Positions 11,196-20,307 of a stretch of DNA of 51,647 bases are shown here, piece after piece. The DNA lies in assembly GCA_030831315.1 (NCBI GenBank), contig JAURLI010000014.1:1-51647 (forward strand). The letters run 5' to 3'. A model generated the notes under the pieces. The model was not told where the DNA came from, did not search any database, and saw nothing but the letters and a program-made list of their open reading frames with translations. Made by a program: the position numbers and the translations under genes. The stretch is from Alphaproteobacteria bacterium (GTDB lineage: Bacteria; Pseudomonadota; Alphaproteobacteria; SMXQ01). Numbering within the stretch: position 1 is the stretch's first letter; each line of letters begins with the position of its first letter.

Positions 11196-11501
11196 ATGGC
11201 GAAGACCAGTTCCGTCGAAAAGAACAAGCGTCGTGAGCGTTTGGTTCGCAAGTTTGCCGCTCGTCGCGCCAAGCTGAAAGCTTTGGCGAAAGATGAATCG
11301 TTGCCGCCCGAAGAGCGGTTCGCTGCGCGGCTCAAGCTCGCGTCGCTGCCGCGTAATGGTGCGGCCGTGCGTGTCCGCAACCGGTGCGAACTGACCGGTC
11401 GGCCGCGCGGTGTTTATCGCAAGTTTAAGCTCGCCCGCCTGTCGTTGCGCGATCTTGCCTCTAATGGCCAGATCCCCGGCATGGTCAAGGCAAGCTGGTA
11501 G
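11196..11501 (+). CDS. rpsN: 30S ribosomal protein S14
   Basis: At 101 residues this is the long, zinc-free type of S14: it has no CXXC pairs, only a single Cys in '[20 protein letters not shown]'. S14 is a late-assembly head protein. The start is preceded by GGAGGATCG. It is located between rplE and rpsH as in E. coli. Confidence 0.97.
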   Translation: MAKTSSVEKNKRRERLVRKFAARRAKLKALAKDESLPPEERFAARLKLASLPRNGAAVRVRNRCELTGRPRGVYRKFKLARLSLRDLASNGQIPGMVKASW

Positions 11502-11511
11502 GAGACGGCGT

Positions 11512-11910
11512 ATGTCGATGAGCGACCCCCTTGGGGATATGCTGACCCGGATCCGGAACGCGCAGGCGCGAAAGCTCGCCAGCGTGACCACTCCGGCGTC
11601 CAACCTGCGTGCCAATGTGCTCGAGGTTTTGTTGAAGGAAGGTTACATCCGCAGCTTCGAGCGCAAGGAAACGGCGCCGGGGATGTCGGAAATCCGTATC
11701 GAGCTCAAGTACCACGAAGGCGAGCCCGTTATCCGCACGATCCGGCGCGTATCGAAGCCGGGCCGTCGGGTCTATTCGAAGATCAAGGATCTGCCGCGTC
11801 CGTTCAACGGTCTCGGTATCGCCGTCCTGTCGACTCCCCGTGGCGTCATGTCGGATATCGACGCCCGTGAGGCCAATGTCGGCGGCGAAGTCCTGTGCCA
11901 GGTATTTTAA
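11512..11910 (+). CDS. rpsH: 30S ribosomal protein S8
   Basis: S8 is a primary 16S rRNA-binding protein and, in E. coli, the translational repressor of the spc operon. The start chosen is the ATG at 11512 ([18 protein letters not shown]), with GGAG about 8 nt upstream; a longer in-frame reading overlaps rpsN without homology. A second ATG at 11518 is also possible. The 132-residue product ends in the expected '[19 protein letters not shown]' segment. Confidence 0.96.
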   Translation: MSMSDPLGDMLTRIRNAQARKLASVTTPASNLRANVLEVLLKEGYIRSFERKETAPGMSEIRIELKYHEGEPVIRTIRRVSKPGRRVYSKIKDLPRPFNGLGIAVLSTPRGVMSDIDAREANVGGEVLCQVF

Positions 11911-11943
11911 CCGGTTCGGGCAGGAAGGTTTAAGGAGCGCAAT

Positions 11944-12477
11944 ATGTCGCGTGTCGGCAAATATCCGGTGGCTGTTCCGAGCGGCGTCACCATCAATGTC
12001 TCCGGCAAGCAGATCTTGGCCAAGGGCAAGCTGGGGGAACTCAGCCACGTTCTGGTCGATGAGGTGCTGGCCGAATTGAAAGACAATCAGATCGTGCTGA
12101 AGCCGCGCGACAACTCCAAGCGTGCGCGCATGATGTGGGGCATGAGCCGCGCGGTCGTCGCGAACCTCGTCAAGGGTGTGTCAGCGGGTTTCACCAAGAA
12201 CCTGGAAATCGAGGGCGTCGGTTATCGCGCCGCGGTTCAGGGCAAGGATCTTGTGCTGCAGCTCGGCTTCTCCCATGAGGTCCGCTACCCGATTCCGAAG
12301 GGCATCACGGTGGCTTGTGAAAAGCCGACGTCGATCAGCATTTCCGGCGCCGATATCCAGCAGGTCGGCCAGATGGCTGCTGAAATCCGCGAATACCGTC
12401 CGCCCGAGCCGTACAAGGGCAAGGGCGTCCGGTATGCCGGCGAATACGTTCGCCGCAAAGAAGGCAAGAAGAAGTAG
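11944..12477 (+). CDS. rplF: 50S ribosomal protein L6
   Basis: L6 has two similar domains and lies near the factor-binding site. The 177-residue product begins [15 protein letters not shown] and ends in the signature '[20 protein letters not shown]'. The AAGGAGCG ribosome binding site is placed 8 nt before the ATG. Confidence 0.97.
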   Translation: MSRVGKYPVAVPSGVTINVSGKQILAKGKLGELSHVLVDEVLAELKDNQIVLKPRDNSKRARMMWGMSRAVVANLVKGVSAGFTKNLEIEGVGYRAAVQGKDLVLQLGFSHEVRYPIPKGITVACEKPTSISISGADIQQVGQMAAEIREYRPPEPYKGKGVRYAGEYVRRKEGKKK

Positions 12478-12485
12478 GTCAAGCG

Positions 12486-12845
12486 ATGCTGAGCAACCGG
12501 GAACTATTCAAGCGCCGTCAGAGCCGTACGCGGACCGCGCTTCTGAGCAAAACCAAGCGGCCGCGCCTGACGGTGTTCCGCTCGTCCAAGCACATCTATG
12601 CCCAGGTCATAGACGACAGCAAGGGCGTGACCGTTGCCGCCGCTTCCTCGCTGGAGAAGGACCTCAAGGGCAAGCTTCGCACGGGCGCCGATCGGGCGGC
12701 CGCGATCGAAGTTGGCAAACTGATCGCCGAACGGGCCAAGGCCAGCGGCATCGAAGCTGTGGTGTTCGACCGCGGCGGGTACATGTATCACGGTCGGATC
12801 AAGGCGCTGGCGGATGCCGCGCGTGAATCCGGACTGAAATTCTAG
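12486..12845 (+). CDS. rplR: 50S ribosomal protein L18
   Basis: L18 is a 5S rRNA-binding protein. The 119-residue product contains '[20 protein letters not shown]' and ends '[20 protein letters not shown]', both conserved. It starts 8 nt after rplF, with no internal promoter seen. Confidence 0.97.
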   Translation: MLSNRELFKRRQSRTRTALLSKTKRPRLTVFRSSKHIYAQVIDDSKGVTVAAASSLEKDLKGKLRTGADRAAAIEVGKLIAERAKASGIEAVVFDRGGYMYHGRIKALADAARESGLKF

Positions 12846-12855
12846 AGAGGCCCCC

Positions 12856-13419
12856 ATGGCGCGTAGACCCAGACAACGTGAAGAAGGCCAGGACTCGGAA
12901 CTGGTCGATAAGCTGGTCAGCATCAACCGCGTGGCCAAGGTGGTGAAGGGCGGCCGGCGTTTCGGTTTCGCCGCCCTCGTCGTTGTCGGCGACACCAAGG
13001 GCCGCGTCGGCTACGGCGCAGGCAAGGCGCGCGAAGTGCCCGAAGCCATCCGCAAGGCGACCGAACAGGCCAAGCGCAAGATGATCCGCGTTCCCATCCG
13101 TGATGGCCGCACCCTGCACCACGACGTTGAAGGCCGCTTTGGCGCTGGCCGCGTGGTGCTGCGCGCGGCGCCCGCGGGTACCGGCATCATTGCCGGCGGC
13201 CCGATGCGCGCCGTGTTCGAAACGGTCGGCATCCACGACATCGTCACCAAGTCGGTCGGCAGTTCGAATCCCTACAACATGGTGAAGGCGACCTTCGCCG
13301 CGCTTCAGAACCTGTCCTCGCCGCGTGCCGTCGCCGCCCGCCGTTCCAAGAAGGTGGGCGAGCTGTTCGGCCGGGGTAAGGCGGATGCCCAGGCGCAGGC
13401 CGCGGGTCAGGAGGGCTGA
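12856..13419 (+). CDS. rpsE: 30S ribosomal protein S5
   Basis: S5 helps shape the decoding and mRNA-entry region. The 187-residue product has the N-terminal double-stranded-RNA-binding-like domain '[18 protein letters not shown]' and the C-terminal '[19 protein letters not shown]' domain. The Gly- and Ala-rich tail after about residue 165 is longer than in E. coli. Confidence 0.97.
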   Translation: MARRPRQREEGQDSELVDKLVSINRVAKVVKGGRRFGFAALVVVGDTKGRVGYGAGKAREVPEAIRKATEQAKRKMIRVPIRDGRTLHHDVEGRFGAGRVVLRAAPAGTGIIAGGPMRAVFETVGIHDIVTKSVGSSNPYNMVKATFAALQNLSSPRAVAARRSKKVGELFGRGKADAQAQAAGQEG

Positions 13420-13421
13420 TC

Positions 13422-13610
13422 ATGGCATCCAAGACCATTCGTGTGACCCAGACCGGTTCGCCCCTGCGTCGCCCCGGCGACCAGCGTGCGACCCTGATCG
13501 GCCTCGGGCTCAACAAGATGAATCGTACCCGTGAACTCGCCGATACGCCGTCCATCCGCGGCATGATCGATAAGGTCAGGCACCTAGTTCGCGTGGAAGA
13601 AGGCAAGTAA
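13422..13610 (+). CDS. rpmD: 50S ribosomal protein L30
   Basis: L30 is a small 50S protein absent from some bacterial groups. The 62-residue product contains '[20 protein letters not shown]' and the central '[20 protein letters not shown]', both diagnostic. The gene begins 2 nt after the rpsE stop. Confidence 0.96.
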   Translation: MASKTIRVTQTGSPLRRPGDQRATLIGLGLNKMNRTRELADTPSIRGMIDKVRHLVRVEEGK

Positions 13611-13636
13611 GCGGCGCCGCAGCAAGGATCAAGTCG

Positions 13637-14197
13637 ATGAAACTCAACGAAATGACGCCGAGCCCCGGCTCGCACCACAAGTTCAAGCGCGTGGGCCGCG
13701 GTATCGGTTCGGGCAAGGGCAAGACCGCCGGCCGTGGCGTGAAGGGCCAGAAGTCCCGCGAAGGCGTTGCGATCAAGGGGTTCGAAGGCGGCCAGATGCC
13801 GATTCACCGGCGCCTGCCGAAGCGCGGGTTCAACAACCCGTCGGCGAAGCGCTATTCGGAAATCGGCCTTGATGACCTGCAGGCGGCCGTCGACGCGAAG
13901 AAGATCGACGCGTCCAAGACGATCACCGGTGCTGTCCTCAAGGAAGCCGGCCTGATCACCCATCTGCGCGATGGCGTGCGCGTGCTCGGTAACGGCGCGC
14001 TGAAGGCCAAGCTGACCCTCGAGGTCAGCGGTGCGACCCGTGCCGCGATCGCGGGGATCGAAGGTGCCGGCGGATCGATCAAGGTCGATCGCCTGCCGGG
14101 CACCCGCGAAAAGCGTCCGCCGAAGGGCAGCCGTGGTCGCAAGCTCGCCCGCGTGGCCAAGGCCGCGTCCGGCGGCACCGCCGAACAGGCTCAGTAA
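13637..14197 (+). CDS. rplO: 50S ribosomal protein L15
   Basis: L15 is a late-assembly 50S protein. It has the N-terminal Gly-rich segment 'SPGSHHKFKRVGRGIGSGKG' and 'FEGGQMPIHRRLPKRGFNN'. At 186 residues it is clearly longer than E. coli L15 (144), because of a C-terminal extension from about residue 150 rich in Lys, Arg, Ala and Pro, ending SGGTAEQAQ. Extensions of this kind occur in other alphaproteobacteria. Confidence 0.96.
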   Translation: MKLNEMTPSPGSHHKFKRVGRGIGSGKGKTAGRGVKGQKSREGVAIKGFEGGQMPIHRRLPKRGFNNPSAKRYSEIGLDDLQAAVDAKKIDASKTITGAVLKEAGLITHLRDGVRVLGNGALKAKLTLEVSGATRAAIAGIEGAGGSIKVDRLPGTREKRPPKGSRGRKLARVAKAASGGTAEQAQ

Positions 14198-14248
14198 CCC
14201 CGGGGGCGCCGGACATTCTCCGGCGCCGCCTGTGACAGGAGAGGGCTC

Positions 14249-15592
14249 ATGGCCTCCGCTGCCGAACAGCTCGCTGCAAATATCAACTTCGCCGCCTTTG
14301 CCAAGGCGACGGAGCTGAAGAAGCGGATCTGGTTCACCCTCGGCATCCTGATCGTCTATCGCCTCGGCACCTATATTCCGCTGCCCGGCATCGACCCGCA
14401 GATTCTGGCTGATATCTTCCGCCAGCAGTCCTCGGGCATTCTTGGCATGTTCAACATGTTCGCGGGCGGCGCGCTTGAGCGCATGACCATTTTCGCGCTC
14501 TCGATCATGCCTTACATCTCCGCCGCCATCATCATGCAGCTGATGACCAGCGTCTCGCCCCGTCTTGAGGCCCTGAAGAAGGAAGGCGAGCAGGGGCAGA
14601 AAAAGATCAACCAGTACACCCGTTACGGCACGGTGTTTCTTGCTGCTCTTCAGGGCTGGGGTATCGCCGTCGGCATGGAAGGCATGTCGTCGTCCACGGG
14701 TCCCGCAGTGGCAGACCCGGGCCTGTTCTTCCGCGTGACCACGGTCATCACGCTGGTCGGCGGCACCATGTTCCTGATGTGGCTCGGCGAGCAGATCACC
14801 GCGCGCGGCGTCGGCAACGGCATTTCGCTGATCATCTTCGCGGGCATCATCGCTGAACTGCCGGGTGCCCTTACGGCAACCCTTGAGCTTGGCCGGACCG
14901 GCGCGCTGTCGAGCTTCGTCATCATCCTGATCCTCGTCATGGCGGTGGCGGTCATCACCTTTATCGTCTTCATCGAGCGTGCCCAGAGACGCATCGTCGT
15001 CCAGTATCCGAAGCGCCAGGTGGGCAACCGGATGTATGGCGGCGAAAGCTCGCATCTGCCGCTCAAGATCAATACGCCGGGCGTCATTCCGCCGATTTTC
15101 GCGTCTTCGCTGCTGCTGATGCCGGCGACGATGGCGGGTTTTTCGACCGGCCAGGGCCCGGAATGGCTGACCTTCATGACGACCATGCTCGGTCGTGGCC
15201 AGCCGTTGAACATGATCCTTTACGGGTCGCTGATCATCTTCTTCGCGTTCTTCTATACGGCGGTTGTTTTCAATCCGGTCGATACGTCAGAGAACCTGAA
15301 GAAATACGGCGGCTTCGTGCCCGGCATCCGTCCCGGCAAGAACACGGCTGATTATCTCGATTACGTTCTGACCCGCCTGACCGTTGTCGGCGCCAGCTAC
15401 CTGACCGCGATTTCGCTGCTGCCGGAATTCCTGATCTCGCGCCTGTCGGTGCCGTTCTATTTCGGCGGCACCAGCCTGCTGATCGTCGTCACGGTGACCA
15501 TGGATACGGTCGCCCAGGTGCAGTCGCATCTGCTGGCGCACCAGTATGAAGGGCTGATCAAGAAATCCCGCCTGAAGGGCAGGCGCGGATGA
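14249..15592 (+). CDS. secY: Preprotein translocase channel subunit SecY
   Basis: The 447-residue membrane protein is the protein-conducting channel, partnered by SecE and SecG. Hydrophobic stretches fit ten transmembrane helices. The plug region 'RLGTYIPLPGIDPQIL' and the fifth cytosolic loop with 'YGGFVPGIRPGKNTADYLD' are conserved. It overlaps adk by four bases (ATGA), the usual alphaproteobacterial secY-adk coupling. Confidence 0.98.
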   Translation: MASAAEQLAANINFAAFAKATELKKRIWFTLGILIVYRLGTYIPLPGIDPQILADIFRQQSSGILGMFNMFAGGALERMTIFALSIMPYISAAIIMQLMTSVSPRLEALKKEGEQGQKKINQYTRYGTVFLAALQGWGIAVGMEGMSSSTGPAVADPGLFFRVTTVITLVGGTMFLMWLGEQITARGVGNGISLIIFAGIIAELPGALTATLELGRTGALSSFVIILILVMAVAVITFIVFIERAQRRIVVQYPKRQVGNRMYGGESSHLPLKINTPGVIPPIFASSLLLMPATMAGFSTGQGPEWLTFMTTMLGRGQPLNMILYGSLIIFFAFFYTAVVFNPVDTSENLKKYGGFVPGIRPGKNTADYLDYVLTRLTVVGASYLTAISLLPEFLISRLSVPFYFGGTSLLIVVTVTMDTVAQVQSHLLAHQYEGLIKKSRLKGRRG

Positions 15593-16245
15593 ACCTGATC
15601 CTTCTTGGACCTCCAGGTGCCGGCAAGGGCACGCAGGCGGCGCGGCTTGAAAGCCTTTATGGCCTCAAGCAGCTGTCGACCGGCGACATGCTGCGCGCCG
15701 CCGTTGCCTCGGGTAGCGCGCTTGGCCAAGAAGTGAAGGGGATCATGGAACGGGGTGAACTCGTTTCCGACGCCATTATCGTGCGCATGATAGCCGACCG
15801 CATCACTGCGCCGGACTGCAAGGATGGCTTCATTCTTGATGGTTTCCCGCGCACCGTCGGCCAGGCCGAGGCGCTCGACCGGATGCTGGCCGAAAAGGGC
15901 CTCAAGCTCGATCATGTGATCGAGCTGAAGGTCGACGACAGCGCCCTTGTGGCCCGGATTTCGGGCCGTTTTTCCTGTGCCAAGTGCGGCGCGGGCTACC
16001 ATGATACGAACCGCCGGCCCCGCAAGGATGGGGTCTGCGATGCCTGCGGGGGGACGGAATTCGTCCGCCGCAAGGACGACAACGCCGAAACCGTGGCAAC
16101 CCGGCTCAAGGCCTACCATGCCCAGACGGCGCCTCTGCTGCCCTATTACCAGGGCCGGGGGGCGCTCAAGAGCGTGGATGGCATGGCCGCCATCGACGAT
16201 GTCGCCCAGGCGCTGGATAAAATCATCGGAAAGGGCGGAAAATAA
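15589..16245 (+). CDS. adk: Adenylate kinase with zinc-finger lid
   Basis: This enzyme interconverts 2 ADP with ATP and AMP in the cytoplasm. The P-loop GPPGAGKGT is at residues 7-15, and 'DGFPRT' follows around 84. The lid carries four cysteines, C130, C133, C150 and C153, in two CXXC pairs, as in zinc-binding long-lid forms; E. coli Adk lacks these. The 218-residue length is that of the long type. Its place between secY and rpsM is usual in this class. Confidence 0.97.
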   Translation: MNLILLGPPGAGKGTQAARLESLYGLKQLSTGDMLRAAVASGSALGQEVKGIMERGELVSDAIIVRMIADRITAPDCKDGFILDGFPRTVGQAEALDRMLAEKGLKLDHVIELKVDDSALVARISGRFSCAKCGAGYHDTNRRPRKDGVCDACGGTEFVRRKDDNAETVATRLKAYHAQTAPLLPYYQGRGALKSVDGMAAIDDVAQALDKIIGKGGK

Positions 16246-16258
16246 GGGGTTTCGGCGG

Positions 16259-16286
16259 TTGACTTGAGACCGGTTTTTCCTATAAT
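16259..16286 (+). promoter_or_regulatory. Strong sigma-70-type promoter for the alpha operon
   Basis: TTGACT at 16259-16264 (5 of 6 matches) and a perfect TATAAT at 16281-16286 are separated by 16 bp. The expected start is near 16293, which leaves a leader of about 59 nt before rpsM. This is the clearest promoter in the window, and it lies in the only substantial gap between adk and rpsM. Confidence 0.82.
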
Positions 16287-16291
16287 CGCTC

Positions 16292-16305
16292 GCCTTTTCG
16301 AAGGC
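16292..16305 (+). promoter_or_regulatory. UUCG-loop hairpin at the 5' end of the rpsM leader
   Basis: GCCTT (16292-16296), TTCG, then AAGGC (16301-16305) form a 5-bp stem with a TTCG tetraloop at the predicted start of the alpha-operon transcript. Such a 5' hairpin could stabilise the mRNA or take part in ribosomal-protein feedback. No pseudoknot like the E. coli S4 target was worked out, and rpsD is not in this operon. Function is inference. Confidence 0.4.
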
Positions 16306-16351
16306 CCCGGGCGATTCCGTTACAACCTATTTTTTATTGGGAGCGAGACAC

Positions 16352-16726
16352 TTGGCGCGCATTGCTGGCGTTAATATTCCGACCGAGAAGCGGGTGGAGA
16401 TTGGCCTCACCTATATTCACGGTATTGGCCGCAGGCTGGCCGTCGATATCTGCGAGAAGGCGGGCATTCCGCTTGGCCGCCGGGTGCAGCAGCTTACCGA
16501 CGACGAAGTCATTCGCATCCGCGAGCTGATCGACAGCGACTACACGGTCGAAGGCGATCTGCGTCGTAATACCGCGATGAACATCAAGCGTCTGATGGAC
16601 CTCGGTTGCTACCGCGGGCTGCGTCACCGCAAGGGTCTCCCGGTTCATGGACAGCGCACTCATACCAACGCGCGTACCCGCAAGGGCAAGGCGCGGCCGA
16701 TCGCCGGTAAAAAGAAAGCTGTCTGA
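16352..16726 (+). CDS. rpsM: 30S ribosomal protein S13 (TTG start)
   Basis: S13 lies in the 30S head and contacts the P-site tRNA and L5. The start assigned is TTG at 16352, giving [20 protein letters not shown], the invariant S13 N-terminus, with GGGAG about 8 nt upstream. Another TTG at 16337 would add five residues with no counterpart in the family. The 124-residue product ends in the basic tail '[20 protein letters not shown]'. A TTG start in a highly expressed gene is unusual. Confidence 0.95.
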   Translation: MARIAGVNIPTEKRVEIGLTYIHGIGRRLAVDICEKAGIPLGRRVQQLTDDEVIRIRELIDSDYTVEGDLRRNTAMNIKRLMDLGCYRGLRHRKGLPVHGQRTHTNARTRKGKARPIAGKKKAV

Positions 16727-16760
16727 AGTCAATTTGGGCGTCATTCGTTAGGAACAAACT

Positions 16761-17165
16761 ATGGCTACTTCTCCTGCTGCTTCGGGCGCGCCGCGCGCCC
16801 GCCGTCGCGATCGCAAGAACATCGCTTCGGGCGTTGCTCACGTGAACGCGAGCTTCAACAACACGATGATCACCATCACCGACGCGCAGGGCAACACCAT
16901 TGCCTGGTCATCGGCTGGCGCGCAGGGGTTCAAGGGGTCGCGCAAGTCCACTCCTTATGCCGCCCAGATCGCCGCCGAAGACGCCGGCCGCAAGGCGATG
17001 GAGCACGGCATGAAGACCCTCGAGGTCGAGGTGAAGGGGCCGGGCTCCGGCCGCGAATCGGCGCTGCGGGCGCTGCAGGCGGTGGGCTTCATCATCCTGT
17101 CGATCCGCGACGTGACGCCGATCCCGCACAACGGTTGCCGCCCTCCGAAGCGTCGCCGCGTCTGA
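16761..17165 (+). CDS. rpsK: 30S ribosomal protein S11
   Basis: S11 lies in the 30S platform near the mRNA exit. The 134-residue product contains '[20 protein letters not shown]' and ends '[18 protein letters not shown]', both diagnostic. It is followed by a 125-bp gap before rpoA in which I see no gene, promoter or T-rich terminator. Confidence 0.97.
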   Translation: MATSPAASGAPRARRRDRKNIASGVAHVNASFNNTMITITDAQGNTIAWSSAGAQGFKGSRKSTPYAAQIAAEDAGRKAMEHGMKTLEVEVKGPGSGRESALRALQAVGFIILSIRDVTPIPHNGCRPPKRRRV

Positions 17166-17290
17166 TCCGCGTACTGGCGCCGCCAGGTCGCGGTGTCGAA
17201 GTTGAATGTTTTCCCGCCGCAAGCGATCGCGGCATCGGGCCGAAGGCAAATTAGCAAGTCTGCCCGCCGCCAAGAAATGAGGTCACATCC

Positions 17291-18307
17291 GTGATTCAGA
17301 AGAACTGGACGGAACTGATAAAGCCGAACAAGCTCAACGTCGAGCCCGGCAAGGAGCCGAGCCGCTTCGCCACCGTCGTCGCTGAACCGCTGGAACGCGG
17401 CTTCGGCATGACGCTCGGCAACGCGCTGCGTCGCGTGCTGCTGTCGTCGCTCCAGGGCGCGGCCGTCACCTCCATCCATATCGATGGCATCCTGCACGAG
17501 TTCTCCTCGATCCCGGGCGTTCGCGAGGACGTGACGGACATCGTGCTGAACATCAAGGAACTGGCGATCCGCGCTCCGGGCGAAGGCCCGCACCGCCTGT
17601 CGCTGAAGGCGACCGGCCCCGGCGAAGTTACCGCCGCGCAGATTTCCTGCCCGGGCGGCGTCGATATCCTCAACCCCGGCCTCGTGCTGTGCACGCTGGA
17701 CAAGGGCGCCAATATCTCGATGGAACTGACGGTCAATTCGGGTAAGGGCTATGTGCCGGCGTCCCAGAACCGTCCCGAAGATGCGCCGATCGGCCTGATC
17801 CCGGTCGATGCCCTTTATTCGCCGGTGCGCAAGGTGGCCTACAAGGTCGAAAACTCGCGCGTTGGCCAGGTCACCGACTATGACCGCCTGTCCCTCGATC
17901 TCGAAACCGACGGCACCGTGACGCCGGAAGACGCCGTGGCCCTTGCCGCGCGCATCCTCCAGGACCAGCTCCAGCTCTTCATCAATTTCGAGGAGCCGAC
18001 CACGGTCGTGTCCGAGGCCCATGCCGAGGAACCCGCGTTCAACAAGAACCTGCTGCGCAAGGTCGAAGAGCTCGAGCTCTCCGTTCGTTCCGCAAATTGC
18101 CTCAAGAACGACAACATCATCTACATCGGCGATCTGGTCCAGAAGACCGAAGCCGAGATGCTGCGCACGCCGAACTTCGGCCGCAAGTCGCTCAACGAGA
18201 TCAAGGAAGTTCTGGCTCAGATGGGCCTTCATCTCGGCATGGAGATCCCCGACTGGCCGCCCGAAAATATCGAGGAGCTCGCCAAGCGCCTCGAAGAACC
18301 CTATTGA
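17291..18307 (+). CDS. rpoA: RNA polymerase alpha subunit (GTG start)
   Basis: The 338-residue alpha subunit dimerises to nucleate RNA polymerase assembly. The N-terminal domain begins [18 protein letters not shown] and contains '[20 protein letters not shown]'. The C-terminal domain from about residue 250 contains '[20 protein letters not shown]' and '[20 protein letters not shown]', the DNA- and activator-binding helices. Translation starts at GTG 17291, with GAGG upstream; this is the conserved family start. Confidence 0.98.
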   Translation: MIQKNWTELIKPNKLNVEPGKEPSRFATVVAEPLERGFGMTLGNALRRVLLSSLQGAAVTSIHIDGILHEFSSIPGVREDVTDIVLNIKELAIRAPGEGPHRLSLKATGPGEVTAAQISCPGGVDILNPGLVLCTLDKGANISMELTVNSGKGYVPASQNRPEDAPIGLIPVDALYSPVRKVAYKVENSRVGQVTDYDRLSLDLETDGTVTPEDAVALAARILQDQLQLFINFEEPTTVVSEAHAEEPAFNKNLLRKVEELELSVRSANCLKNDNIIYIGDLVQKTEAEMLRTPNFGRKSLNEIKEVLAQMGLHLGMEIPDWPPENIEELAKRLEEPY

Positions 18308-18342
18308 TGAGCCGCTAAGGCCAGTAACCGGAGAAGAGTGTC

Positions 18343-18771
18343 ATGCGTCATGGAATGAGCGGTCGCAAGCTGAACCGCACCTCTGCCCATCGCAAGGCGA
18401 TGTTTGGCAACATGGCTGCGGCCCTGATCAAGCACGAGCAGATCAAGACCACCCTGCCGAAGGCGAAGGACCTGCGCCCGGTGGTGGAAAAGCTGATTAC
18501 GCTGGGCAAGCGGGGCAACCTGCATGCCCGCCGTCAGGCGATTGCGGTACTTGGCGATGCCAAGCTCGCGGCGAAGCTGTTCGATACGCTGGCCCCGCGC
18601 TATGCGGACCGCAAGGGCGGCTATACCCGTGTTCTCAAGGCGGGCATCCGCTATGGGGATAACGCGCCGATGGCCCTGATCGAGTTCGTGGACCGCGATC
18701 CCGAGGCGAAGGGCCAGGATTCGGGCCCCGTGCAGAATGCCGAGGCCGAGGAAGTCGCCGCCCAGGCCTGA
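18343..18771 (+). CDS. rplQ: 50S ribosomal protein L17
   Basis: L17 lies near the tunnel exit. The 142-residue product begins [20 protein letters not shown], the family signature, and includes '[20 protein letters not shown]'. The C-terminal 25 residues are Glu- and Ala-rich. It is the last gene of the ribosomal cluster and is followed by a strong terminator. Confidence 0.97.
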   Translation: MRHGMSGRKLNRTSAHRKAMFGNMAAALIKHEQIKTTLPKAKDLRPVVEKLITLGKRGNLHARRQAIAVLGDAKLAAKLFDTLAPRYADRKGGYTRVLKAGIRYGDNAPMALIEFVDRDPEAKGQDSGPVQNAEAEEVAAQA

Positions 18772-18792
18772 GGCCCGGTTTTACCGAATTGG

Positions 18793-18822
18793 AAAGGCAG
18801 CCCGCGGGCTGCCTTTCTTTTT
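18793..18822 (+). terminator. Rho-independent terminator after rplQ
   Basis: AAAGGCAGCCCG (18793-18804) is followed directly by its perfect complement CGGGCTGCCTTT (18805-18816), then C and five T (18818-18822). The stem can form with a minimal loop, and the T-run makes it a classic intrinsic terminator ending the S10-spc-alpha transcript. Confidence 0.92.
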
Positions 18823-18843
18823 GCCCGGATGCTAGATTGAGCC

Positions 18844-20307
18844 ATGCGCCCGTTTTTGAGCCTGCTCCTTAGCCTGTTCGTCGCTGCCGGTGCCGCGGAA
18901 GGCCCCGCATTTGCCCAGCAGTCTGCGCCCGCGATGCCGCCCGCCCAGACGGAAAAGGCCGTGCCCGCTTTTCGCGGGGAGATCCAGCTTTCCTTCGCCC
19001 CGGTGGTGCGCAAGTTGGCACCTGCGGTCGTCAACATCTACACGAAGAAGGTCGAGCTCAAGCGTCAGCGCAGCCCGCTTCTCGATGATCCCGTCTGGCG
19101 CCGGTTCTTTCCGGATGACTTCGCATCCGGCGGCCCGGTGCGCAAACAGGTGCGTGCCTCGCTCGGTTCCGGCGTCATCGTCAATGCTGACGGCCTGATC
19201 GTCACCAATGTCCATGTCGTACGCGGCGCGGAAGAAATCCGCGTGATCCTTGCCGACCGCCGCGAATTCGACGCCCGCATCGTGCTTGCTGATCCGCGCA
19301 CCGACCTCGCCGTCCTGCGTATCGACACCCATGGCGAAAAACTTTCCTTTATCGAGTTTTTCGATTCGGAAAAGCTGGAGGTTGGCGACCTCGTGCTGGC
19401 CATCGGAAATCCCTTCGGCGTCGGCCAGACGGTCACCAGCGGGATCGTTTCCGCGGTGGCCCGCACCACGATCGGCGTCGCCGATTACCGCTTTTTCATC
19501 CAGACCGACGCTGCCATCAATCCCGGCAATTCGGGCGGCGCGCTGGTGACGATGGATGGCCGTCTTGCCGGCGTCAATACGGCGATCTTTTCCAAGACCG
19601 GCGGGTCCGTTGGCATCGGCTTCGCCGTGCCTGCGGCGATGGTCAAGGCTGTGGTGGCGGGCGTGGCGGCGGGCGGGAAGCTGGTGCGGCCTTGGCTTGG
19701 CGCTTCCGGCCAGCGCGTGACATCGGCGATTGCGGCCAGCATCGGCATGGCGCGCCCGCGCGGCGTGATCATCGGCAAGGTTCACCCCGAAAGCCCCGCC
19801 GCAACGGCAGGGCTGCGGCTGGGCGACGTGGTGATCGCGGTCAATGGGCTCGACGTCGATGACGACCAGGCGCTTCGGTTCCGTTTCGCGACCCTGCCCG
19901 CCAGTGGCGAGGCGCGCCTGACGGTGATCCGTGGCGGGCGGGAAATCTCGTTTCCGATCAAGCTGGTTCGCCCGCCCGAGATTCCGCCTCGCGATTTGAG
20001 ACGCATCGACGGCCACAATCCGCTTTCCGGCGCCACCGTCGTCAACCTGTCGCCTGCCGTCGCCGATGCGCTCGGCCTGCCGGACGATACCAAGGGCGTC
20101 ATCGTCATTTCGGTCGCGGGCAACAGCACCGCGCGGCGCGTCGGATTCCTGCCGCGCGACGTCATTCGCGCGGTGAACACGGAAACCGTGACCAGCACCA
20201 GTGGGCTCGCCGACTATCTTGCACAGGCCGACGGGACGCCCCGCTGGCGCGTGAGTTTCGAGCGCAAGGGCCGGACGCTCACCGTGGTGACCGGCGGGGG
20301 CGGCTGA
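18844..20307 (+). CDS. Periplasmic serine protease of the DegP/HtrA family
   Basis: The 487-residue product has a signal peptide (residues 1-24, cleavage after AFA), a trypsin-like domain and two PDZ domains. The catalytic triad is visible: H124 in 'TNVHVVRG', D154 in 'RTDLAVLRI' and S230 in 'GNSGGAL'. The first PDZ is around residues 300-380 ('AATAGLRLGDVVIAVNGLDV') and the second covers the C-terminus. DegP proteins degrade or refold damaged envelope proteins. The stop overlaps the rarA start by one base (TGATG), as is common for this pair in alphaproteobacteria. DegP and DegQ cannot be told apart here. Confidence 0.92.
   Translation: MRPFLSLLLSLFVAAGAAEGPAFAQQSAPAMPPAQTEKAVPAFRGEIQLSFAPVVRKLAPAVVNIYTKKVELKRQRSPLLDDPVWRRFFPDDFASGGPVRKQVRASLGSGVIVNADGLIVTNVHVVRGAEEIRVILADRREFDARIVLADPRTDLAVLRIDTHGEKLSFIEFFDSEKLEVGDLVLAIGNPFGVGQTVTSGIVSAVARTTIGVADYRFFIQTDAAINPGNSGGALVTMDGRLAGVNTAIFSKTGGSVGIGFAVPAAMVKAVVAGVAAGGKLVRPWLGASGQRVTSAIAASIGMARPRGVIIGKVHPESPAATAGLRLGDVVIAVNGLDVDDDQALRFRFATLPASGEARLTVIRGGREISFPIKLVRPPEIPPRDLRRIDGHNPLSGATVVNLSPAVADALGLPDDTKGVIVISVAGNSTARRVGFLPRDVIRAVNTETVTSTSGLADYLAQADGTPRWRVSFERKGRTLTVVTGGGG

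Noticed and set aside
13244-15055. Antisense open frame (603 codons) over rpsE, rpmD, rplO and secY
   Set aside because: It spans four well-supported genes, and its product is low-complexity without homology.
17166-17290. 125-bp gap between rpsK and rpoA
   Set aside because: I looked for a small gene, promoter, or terminator and found no convincing one; it is probably an untranslated part of the alpha-operon mRNA.
16246-18307. Absence of rpmJ after secY and rpsD before rpoA
   Set aside because: These genes lie elsewhere in most Alphaproteobacteria, so their absence here is normal.
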